Below the pieces are notes generated by a model. The model saw only the letters and a program-made list of their open reading frames with translations. It was not told where the DNA came from and did no database searches. Positions 7,088 to 12,260 of a stretch of 12,260 nt of DNA are shown piece after piece (positions within the stretch are counted from its first letter, which is position 1; the number at the start of each line of letters is the position of its first letter). The translations under genes and the position numbers were made by a program. The DNA comes from DAONJL01 sp035405645 [NCBI: bacterium]. GTDB taxonomy: Bacteria; JAGOBX01; DAONJL01. The stretch covers positions 1 to 12,260 of the forward strand of contig DAONJL010000038.1 of the NCBI GenBank assembly GCA_035405645.1. Direction: 5' to 3'.

Positions 7088-9271
7088 TTAATTATAAATA
7101 ATTTTTATTATATTTTTTCCTTTAAAAACTTTAAAACTCAAAAATAATTTATTAGCTTTATAAATATCAGTTTTTTCGCCGTTTATTATTACTTTAAATT
7201 TCTCATCAAACATAATTGGTAAAAAGATAAGAGAATTATTATTTATATCAATTTTAAAACTTATACAAAATTTATTATTTTCAGAATATTCATTATAATC
7301 ATTTATTTTATAATTAAGTTCATCATCATTTATTTCTAAATTTGGATTTTTAATTAAAAATAATTTTTTTGATTTTGGATTCTCCTCTATTAAAATTTTA
7401 TTAATGTTATTTTCATTTGTAATGTAAAATTTATTAAAAACTTCAATGAAATTCCACGCTTCTGTATTTTCATAAATATAATATTTATTTTCAATTATTT
7501 CTATTAATTTTAATTTTGAATTATCTAATAATGTATTTGAAATAATATATTTTGCATTAAGCATATTAAATATATTTGAATCTATACTCAAATTTATAAT
7601 TCTATTTGATAATTTTTCATAAAAAAAATTGTAATTTTTTTTATTAATATTTACAAATTCAACAAAATTGTATGGTAATGAAGGCGAGTATCCATTAAGT
7701 GATTTTATTTTATAGAATAATGTATCATTTATTGTCCTATAATTATAAGTAAAATATACTCTGTTATTTTCTGCAATTTCTTTTATTTTTTTATATAATG
7801 AATTGTTTAATATTTTATCCTTATCAATTTTTATAAAAACTGAATTTTGATAAATAAGAAATAATTCTAAAAATAAGAAAATAATGATAATTTTTAAAAA
7901 CTTTTTATCAATTTTTAAAAAAAATAGAAGTGAATAAATAATATTAAATATTAAAAATTTAATAAGTGCAAATTTCACAATCACAAAATTTTGATTTACC
8001 TTGTTTATAAAAAATAAAATTTTTTGTATTTTAAAATATTTAAACAATTTAGATACTTCAAATTTATTTATTAACAAAATAAGCAAAAAAGTTATTGAAA
8101 ATAATATAATTATTTTTTGAAAAAATTTTGATACTTGTTTATTATTGTAAATTTCATCAAGAAGATTTGAAATAAGAAAAATTATGAAAAAATAATAAAA
8201 GAAAACAAATCTTACAGGTGCTCTAAATAATTTAAAGTAAGGGATATTATAATAAAGTATTTTAAATAAAGGAAAAATATCGCCCATTGTTAATAATAAA
8301 AAAAATAAAGAGAGCAATAACAAAATTAAATTTTTTATTTTTTTAAAAATTATTGGTAATGAATAAATTACAATTTGCAAGCCTAAAATAGTAATAAATA
8401 AACTAATATCTTCAAAACTGTTATCCCAAAAGTTTTCTTTAATTGTTGAACCATAAAAATCAGGCATAAAGATATTTATTAAGTGTGAAAAAGAATATGA
8501 GTATCTTTTTGCTTCATTAAATGTATAACCTAATTTTTTGATTGAATTTTCTAATTCTTCTTTTTGTTCAATAATTTTTGATTTGTTTAAAATAAAACTA
8601 ATTAATAAAATTATTATTATCAAAATTAGATGAATTATAAGATTAGTCGATTTGTTTTCATAAAAAATTATTTCATAAATAATAAAGAAAAAAATCAACA
8701 AAAGATTAAAAATGATTAAATAAAGATTACCAGCACTTATTTGTAATGAAATTGTTATTGGTATTAATACTAAATTTATTATTTTTTTTTTTCTTAGATA
8801 ATTTATGATTAAAAAAAGTAAAACAATTCCCCAACAATTAGTGTATATAAAAGTATTATGTCCTTTTATTAGTAAATTAATGTTATATCCAGAATAAGTA
8901 AAAATAATTGAACCAATTAATACAGCATAATTATTTTTGATATATAATTTTAAAAATTTGTAAACAAAGAAATTGAAAATAATAAAATGAAAAATAAAAC
9001 TTATTTTAATTGAAGTGAATATATCAAAAAAATCAAAAGAAAAGATATATTTCAATCCAGTATAGGAAAAATTTATTGGATAGCCACAAAATTGATAATT
9101 ATTCCAATTTATATTTTGTTTTTTTAAGTATGATATTTGAACTATAAAATCTCTAATATCGCCATTTATATAATAATTATTCCAAAATAATTTATGGAAA
9201 AATAAAAAATTAAGTAAACTAAAAAATATGATTAAAAATAAATTATTTTGAATACTTTTAATATATTTCAT
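7088..9271 (-). CDS. YfhO-family multi-spanning membrane protein (GT-C-type glycosyltransferase)
   Basis: The protein has 727 residues, with about a dozen predicted membrane helices up to about residue 475 and a soluble C-terminal region. YfhO-family hallmarks are visible: an acidic first extracytoplasmic loop (NGDIRDF, 36-42; Asp38/Asp41 are candidate catalytic residues), TYSGYN (125-130), KGHN (136-139), FRAPVRF (349-355), LNAKYIIS (571-578), and a terminal beta domain with a VxxNGExxxIYKAN-like segment (694-707). In Bacillus and Listeria, YfhO-type proteins transfer a sugar from undecaprenyl phosphate to an envelope polymer, working with a CsbB-type GT2 enzyme that resembles the GT2 half of the convergent fusion gene. 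I infer, but cannot show, that the two cooperate. The acceptor is unknown. The gene is exceptionally rich in Asn, Ile, Lys and Phe codons. It starts four bases after the stop of the TauE-like gene and has no visible Shine-Dalgarno sequence. Confidence 0.85.
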   Translation of the reverse strand: MKYIKSIQNNLFLIIFFSLLNFLFFHKLFWNNYYINGDIRDFIVQISYLKKQNINWNNYQFCGYPINFSYTGLKYIFSFDFFDIFTSIKISFIFHFIIFNFFVYKFLKLYIKNNYAVLIGSIIFTYSGYNINLLIKGHNTFIYTNCWGIVLLFLIINYLRKKKIINLVLIPITISLQISAGNLYLIIFNLLLIFFFIIYEIIFYENKSTNLIIHLILIIIILLISFILNKSKIIEQKEELENSIKKLGYTFNEAKRYSYSFSHLINIFMPDFYGSTIKENFWDNSFEDISLFITILGLQIVIYSLPIIFKKIKNLILLLLSLFFLLLTMGDIFPLFKILYYNIPYFKLFRAPVRFVFFYYFFIIFLISNLLDEIYNNKQVSKFFQKIIILFSITFLLILLINKFEVSKLFKYFKIQKILFFINKVNQNFVIVKFALIKFLIFNIIYSLLFFLKIDKKFLKIIIIFLFLELFLIYQNSVFIKIDKDKILNNSLYKKIKEIAENNRVYFTYNYRTINDTLFYKIKSLNGYSPSLPYNFVEFVNINKKNYNFFYEKLSNRIINLSIDSNIFNMLNAKYIISNTLLDNSKLKLIEIIENKYYIYENTEAWNFIEVFNKFYITNENNINKILIEENPKSKKLFLIKNPNLEINDDELNYKINDYNEYSENNKFCISFKIDINNNSLIFLPIMFDEKFKVIINGEKTDIYKANKLFLSFKVFKGKNIIKIIYN

Positions 9272-9275
9272 CTAA

Positions 9276-9632
9276 TTAAAAAAATATCATTTTTATTGAA
9301 ACTATAAAAAGAAAACAGCCAAATATTTTTTGTAATATTTCATCAGATAGTTGCATAGCAAATTTAGAGCCTATTAGTCCTCCTATAAAAAAACCTATAC
9401 AAATAAATAGCGCAGCTTTAAAATTTACATAACCTGCTTTATAATATTCGATTGCTGCTAATAGACCAATTGGTGGTATCATCAGTGCAAGTGTTGTGCC
9501 CTGTGCTAAGTGTTGATTCATTCCAAATATAAAAACCAGTGCTGGTAATATTACTGTGCCACCGCCTAATCCAATTAAGCCACTTATTATTCCAGAAATT
9601 AATCCTAACAGAATATATCCAATTATTATCAT
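9276..9632 (-). CDS. Half-size TauE/SafE (TSUP) family transporter
   Basis: The 118-residue hydrophobic protein corresponds to one repeat of the TSUP (sulfite exporter TauE/SafE) fold. It has the signature GLGGGTVILP (21-30), a second conserved stretch HLAQGTTLALMIPP (41-54), and YKAGYVNFKAA (64-74) before two further spans (about 72-92 and 99-117), giving roughly four membrane segments. Usual family members have about 250 residues in two inverted halves; this one ends cleanly after one half and no second half is visible nearby. It could therefore work as a homodimer, or be a remnant; the intact motifs argue for function. TSUP proteins move sulfite, sulfonates or related organic anions; the substrate here is unknown. 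The gene sits 23 bases after the COG3014 gene, with a strong GGAGG in the gap, and four bases before the YfhO-like gene. Confidence 0.88.
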   Translation of the reverse strand: MIIIGYILLGLISGIISGLIGLGGGTVILPALVFIFGMNQHLAQGTTLALMIPPIGLLAAIEYYKAGYVNFKAALFICIGFFIGGLIGSKFAMQLSDEILQKIFGCFLFIVSIKMIFF

Positions 9633-9647
9633 ACTATTTTTATAAAA

Positions 9648-9652
9648 CCTCC
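9648..9652 (-). promoter_or_regulatory. Strong Shine-Dalgarno GGAGG with unusually long spacing
   Basis: GGAGG reads on the minus strand at 9652-9648, in the 23-base gap after the COG3014 gene. It is the clearest Shine-Dalgarno sequence in the window, but the TauE-like ATG lies 15 bases downstream instead of the usual 5-10. No in-frame ATG, GTG or TTG lies closer, so the start at 9632 stands. Confidence 0.6.
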
Positions 9653-9655
9653 ATT

Positions 9656-10864
9656 TTACTGAACTATTAAATAAATATTAAAATACTTATCTTTTTTGAT
9701 TTGTTCAATCTTTTTTTTTTCAATATAAATATTATTTTCTGTTAAATAATTTATAAGAATATTATAATCATTAATTTCACCATTATCAATTTTAAAAGAA
9801 ATAAAACTGATATACGCTGGTAAAGTTGACCAGCACCTTAAATCAGCAAATTCTGTGGCACTTATTGCTAAATATAATAAATCATTTATAATTTTATTTT
9901 TTTCTTCTAATCTGTTTTTTATCTGATTTTTTAGATAACTTCGTAATGCTTCTTTTGCTGTTATTTTCGCAATTCTTTTATCTAAGGAAATTTTAGCCAA
10001 TTTATATACATCATCTAATTTTTCTTCTTTTTTTGTTTTTAATATCTCATCATCTTTTACTATGCTTATTTCTGCTTGTTTTATTAAATTATAATTTTCT
10101 TTATAGACAGGAATTGATACTTTTACATTATCAATGATAACAAAATTTTCTGTCTTAATTGGACCAATACCATTAAATAAAAAGAAAATCAAATATTTTC
10201 CTGCTTTATTATTATCAATAAAATTATTGTATTTTTCTTTTATTTCTTCAATTGTTTCTTTATCGCCAATTTGTGTAGCATTATACATTAGTCGTTCAAT
10301 TATAAAACTATCATTTATATTTTTCTCTAATAATTTTTTATATTCAATTATTGCATCATTTGGTTCATTTGCTAAATCGCTTGTTAAAGCATATATAAAA
10401 TGAAATAGATTTGATTCTATTTCGTATTTTTCAATTTTATTTTTTGCTCTTTTGATTTCAACAAATGCTTCATCATATTTGTTTAACATTAAGAAATTCA
10501 AAGCACAAAATAAATTACTATATATTCTTTCAAAATATTCACCACTATATTTTTTAAAATAATCATTTAATATTGAACTTTTAATATTATCAATAATTTC
10601 AATATCAATTAGTTCATCAAACTTTTTATTTGCAAGTAAAAAATATTTGTTACTTTCTTCATATTTACCTGAATATTGTAGTAAATTTGCTTTATGTAAT
10701 AAGAATAATATTTCATTATTTCCTTTTATTTCTTTATCAGGTATAGCATCCGCAGCTTGTTGGAAATTTTTTTGTCTATATAAATTAAATGAAGATTCAA
10801 TAATAGAAAGAGAGCACGATATTAAAAAAGGGAAAAAAAATAAAATAAAAAAAAATTTATTCAT
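9656..10864 (-). CDS. COG3014-family lipoprotein with TPR-like N-terminal region
   Basis: From ATG at 10864 this is a 402-residue protein; a TTG two codons earlier is possible, but the ATG forms a TAATG stop-start junction with lpoB and is preferred. The N-terminal MNKFFF stretch followed by LISC (14-17) is a lipoprotein signal with Cys17 as the lipidated residue. Alpha-helical TPR-like repeats follow (about residues 18-215; for example the segment reaching NKYDEAFVEIKRAKNK). Two COG3014 hallmarks come next: FNGIGPIK (230-237) and DLRCWSTLPAYI (341-352). In many diderm bacteria COG3014 genes neighbour lpoB, and that arrangement is repeated here. The biochemical function is unknown; an accessory role in the LpoB/penicillin-binding-protein pathway at the outer membrane is a reasonable inference. 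Ser after the lipid cysteine would, by the E. coli rule, send it to the outer membrane. Confidence 0.85.
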   Translation of the reverse strand: MNKFFFILFFFPFLISCSLSIIESSFNLYRQKNFQQAADAIPDKEIKGNNEILFLLHKANLLQYSGKYEESNKYFLLANKKFDELIDIEIIDNIKSSILNDYFKKYSGEYFERIYSNLFCALNFLMLNKYDEAFVEIKRAKNKIEKYEIESNLFHFIYALTSDLANEPNDAIIEYKKLLEKNINDSFIIERLMYNATQIGDKETIEEIKEKYNNFIDNNKAGKYLIFFLFNGIGPIKTENFVIIDNVKVSIPVYKENYNLIKQAEISIVKDDEILKTKKEEKLDDVYKLAKISLDKRIAKITAKEALRSYLKNQIKNRLEEKNKIINDLLYLAISATEFADLRCWSTLPAYISFISFKIDNGEINDYNILINYLTENNIYIEKKKIEQIKKDKYFNIYLIVQ

Positions 10865-11463
10865 TACCAACCAATGAAAGGTTTGCTTGCTTCTCTTATT
10901 ATTTCATACTCTTCTGACCATTCTATTAATGAAGTAGTTAAATTAGTTAATTCCATTGTTAATTTGTAATAAACCAAATTTTTCTTTTTTATTCGAACCT
11001 GTTTGGGTTCTGCTTTTTCGATTGACATTAATCTACCAGTAAGCATATATTCAGCACCAACTTGTTTTGCTTTTTCTATTCTTAAATTTGGGTCAACATT
11101 TCCTGATTGATATTGATAAGCAATTTCTTTTTCTATATTTTCTCGCTGTGTTTCATTTATAAATCTGAATTTTCCTGTCTTCAATAATTTTGTTCTTATT
11201 GTATCTGTTATTCCTTTTGTGTCTATATGTTCGCTCGTTCTATTTATTATTCCATAAACTATTATTACAGGCTGGTCTAATCTTTTTACTATTTTATCTG
11301 ATGTAATTAAAGATTGAACCATTGCGTCACTTAATACTTGTAAATCAGAATAAGAATATTTTTCATCATAAACAACTTTGTCAACTGGATTATGCTCAGT
11401 AACTTTAACAGTGCAACTAATAAAAATTAAACTAATAAAAATTAGACAAAAGATAATTTTCAT
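10864..11463 (-). CDS. lpoB: LpoB-family outer-membrane lipoprotein, penicillin-binding protein activator
   Basis: The 199-residue protein has a lipoprotein signal (MKIIFCLIFISLIFISC, Cys17, Thr at +2) followed by a globular LpoB-type domain. Supporting segments are LSDAMVQSL (44-52), GIINRTSEHIDT (71-82), KTGKFRFI (95-102), GAEYMLTGRLMSI (136-148), YYKLTMELTNL (165-175) and a C-terminal SKPFIGW (193-199) like the family's xxPxxGW ending. In E. coli LpoB reaches from the outer membrane through peptidoglycan to stimulate PBP1B; the family is broader than that, so the exact partner is inferred. The gene overlaps the SH3 lipoprotein gene by four bases (ATGA) and the next gene by one base (TAATG), which implies translational coupling of three lipoproteins. 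AAGGTG at 11471-11476, seven bases before the ATG, is a good Shine-Dalgarno sequence. Confidence 0.88.
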   Translation of the reverse strand: MKIIFCLIFISLIFISCTVKVTEHNPVDKVVYDEKYSYSDLQVLSDAMVQSLITSDKIVKRLDQPVIIVYGIINRTSEHIDTKGITDTIRTKLLKTGKFRFINETQRENIEKEIAYQYQSGNVDPNLRIEKAKQVGAEYMLTGRLMSIEKAEPKQVRIKKKNLVYYKLTMELTNLTTSLIEWSEEYEIIREASKPFIGW

Positions 11464-11840
11464 TTTTTATCACCTTCTTCTATTTTTTCTAAAAATAATG
11501 AATAAGCAAAACCTTCAATATATTTATCTGTATCATTATCAATTTTTTTCTGAATAAGATACCAGATACCTTCATCTTTGGTTTCAACTTTTTCTATATA
11601 AATAACTTCATCATTTTTATTTAATGTTGTTATCTCTTCAAAATTTTTTCCTGGTCCTCTTCTTAACTTTAATATTTTACTTTTTACTTTATATTTAGTC
11701 AAATCATTTGCTGGTTCTTTTTTGATTAGCATTTCATCTGTTTTTGATATTTCCTCTTTTTTAGAACAATTACATATAAAGATTATAATTAAAACAATAA
11801 TGATAATTATTTTATTCATTTTTTTCTTCATTTTTTTCAT
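11460..11840 (-). CDS. Small SH3b-domain lipoprotein
   Basis: The protein has 126 residues from ATG at 11840. An in-frame ATG at 11819 (Met8, MNKIIII) gives 119 residues, shrinks the overlap with the upstream mini-gene from 29 to 8 bases and leaves a more typical signal sequence, so it may be the true start. A strongly hydrophobic helix (about 11-22) ends in FICNC-SKK; Cys25 is the probable lipidated residue, although Asn at -1 is not a classical lipobox residue. After a linker, LKLRRGPGKNFEEI (57-70), GIWYLI (91-96) and GFAYSLFLE (110-118) match the bacterial SH3 fold (SH3_3), which in envelope proteins often contacts peptidoglycan peptides. It precedes lpoB with an ATGA overlap, suggesting a shared role at the cell wall. 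Partner and ligand are unknown. Confidence 0.8.
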   Translation of the reverse strand: MKKMKKKMNKIIIIIVLIIIFICNCSKKEEISKTDEMLIKKEPANDLTKYKVKSKILKLRRGPGKNFEEITTLNKNDEVIYIEKVETKDEGIWYLIQKKIDNDTDKYIEGFAYSLFLEKIEEGDKK

Positions 11841-11955
11841 CTTTTATTCTTACATCTTTTGTAAAATCTGGACATATAAAAACATCGCGTTTGGATTTCT
11901 TTATACAATTTTCACGCCACGCACATATTAAACATAATGATGGTTGCTTTTCCAT
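11812..11955 (-). CDS. 47-residue four-cysteine mini-protein
   Basis: A small gene runs from ATG at 11955 to TAA at 11812-11814. It starts two bases after the stop of the CBS-domain gene and ends inside the start region of the SH3 lipoprotein gene. The product has four cysteines, C8-x2-C11-x5-C17-x10-C28, in the pattern CLICAWRENC ... ICPDFTKD, followed by a charged Lys/Glu tail. The Cys spacing suggests a small zinc- or iron-sulfur-binding knuckle. There is no signal peptide, so it should be cytoplasmic. I recall short proteins with a similar C-x2-CAWR-x2-C...CPDF(T/S)+D layout from other bacteria, but I cannot name a family or function from the sequence. Tight operon packing, a normal start and the ordered cysteines make this a real gene rather than chance. 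Confidence 0.72.
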   Translation of the reverse strand: MEKQPSLCLICAWRENCIKKSKRDVFICPDFTKDVRIKDEKNEEKNE

Positions 11956-11957
11956 TT

Positions 11958-12260
11958 TTAATTCACCAATTTTGTTATTGCTTTTAACATATCAGTAACA
12001 GTAATAATACCAATAACTTTTTTATTATCATCTAAAACAACTAATGAACCAATTTTATGTTTCAGCATTAACTCAGCAGCATCTTTAATTGAGAATTCAG
12101 GCGAACAAGTAATAACATCTTTTTTCATTATTTTTTTTACTTTCATTTCAAGTGCATCTCTATCTCGTTCTGATTCTTCCTCTGTGCCAACCCAATAACC
12201 AACAACTTGTAATAAATCTCTTTCTGTTACAATTCCAACTAATTCATCATCTTTTATTAT
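11958..12260 (-). CDS. Tandem CBS-domain protein, 5' end cut by window
   Basis: The reading frame stays open from the right edge to TAA at 11958-11960, giving 100 visible residues. An internal ATG at 12146 would give only 62 residues and cut the protein inside its domain pair, so it is not the start. Visible residues 1-20 (ELVGIVTERDLL) are the end of a first CBS domain. A charged linker (GTEEESERDRDALE) leads to a second complete CBS domain, from VKKIMKKDVITCSPEFSIKDA to VIGIITVTDMLKAI (41-94). CBS pairs (Bateman modules) bind adenosine nucleotides such as AMP, ATP or SAM and usually act as energy or metabolite sensors; no effector domain is visible at the C-terminus. It heads the visible part of the minus-strand operon, and any promoter must lie beyond the window. 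Confidence 0.9.
   Translation of the reverse strand: MIKDDELVGIVTERDLLQVVGYWVGTEEESERDRDALEMKVKKIMKKDVITCSPEFSIKDAAELMLKHKIGSLVVLDDNKKVIGIITVTDMLKAITKLVN

Noticed and set aside
10134-10403. 89-codon plus-strand ORF
   Set aside because: It is a shadow of the COG3014 gene, whose family motifs are on the minus strand.
10647-10877. 76-codon plus-strand ORF
   Set aside because: It is antisense to the start of the COG3014 gene, including its signal peptide; no domain is recognisable.
11722-11931. 69-codon plus-strand ORF rich in Ile and Phe
   Set aside because: Its hydrophobic character is the complement of A-rich codons in the SH3 lipoprotein and mini-protein genes; no start context or motif supports it.
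1-12260. CRISPR arrays, insertion sequences, toxin-antitoxin or phage genes
   Set aside because: No regularly spaced repeats, transposase or phage motifs, or terminal inverted repeats were found on reading both strands.

Overview
The window is extremely AT-rich (by eye about a quarter G+C or less) and densely coded. It looks like a chromosome segment of a diderm (Gram-negative-type) bacterium. The outer membrane is inferred from three consecutive predicted lipoproteins, including an LpoB-type peptidoglycan synthase activator and its usual partner family COG3014. The code is standard (TGA is used as stop). Shine-Dalgarno sequences are weak or absent before most genes. I cannot assign a phylum. 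The four-cysteine mini-protein and the COG3014/LpoB pair recall Nitrospirota, Desulfobacterota and similar lineages, but that is a weak inference.

Left edge (1-1021): the 3' part of a VOC/glyoxalase-fold protein gene, a complete tRNA-Pro(GGG) with its own promoter, and about 400 bases of non-coding DNA ending in a well-formed sigma70-like promoter (TTGAAA, 17 bases, TATAAT) only about 14 bases from the next start codon.

Plus-strand glycan operon (1022-7082): five genes, every junction overlapping. They encode a split transketolase (N and C halves), a 670-residue fusion of an NAD(P)-dependent epimerase/dehydratase with a two-TM polyprenyl-phosphate glycosyltransferase (GT2), a zinc-finger-type SAM methyltransferase, and a B12-binding-type radical SAM enzyme. 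My reading is that the transketolase and SDR build or modify an unusual sugar, the GT2 domain loads it onto a lipid carrier, and the methyltransferase and radical SAM enzymes decorate the sugar, lipid or acceptor.

Minus-strand operon (12260 down to 7088): a two-CBS-domain protein (cut by the window edge), a 47-residue four-Cys protein, an SH3-domain lipoprotein, LpoB, a COG3014 lipoprotein, a half-size TauE/SafE (TSUP) transporter and a YfhO-family membrane protein. Junctions are overlaps or gaps of 2-23 bases. The envelope genes point to control of peptidoglycan synthesis at the outer membrane. The last gene, YfhO-like, converges on the glycan operon with only five bases between stops. In Bacillus and Listeria a CsbB-type GT2 and YfhO form one glycosylation pathway, so the two convergent operons may cooperate: GT2 loads a special sugar inside, YfhO transfers it outside. 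This split-transketolase/SDR-GT2/YfhO set is the most interesting candidate system in the window; no flippase (GtrA/GtcA) gene is visible.
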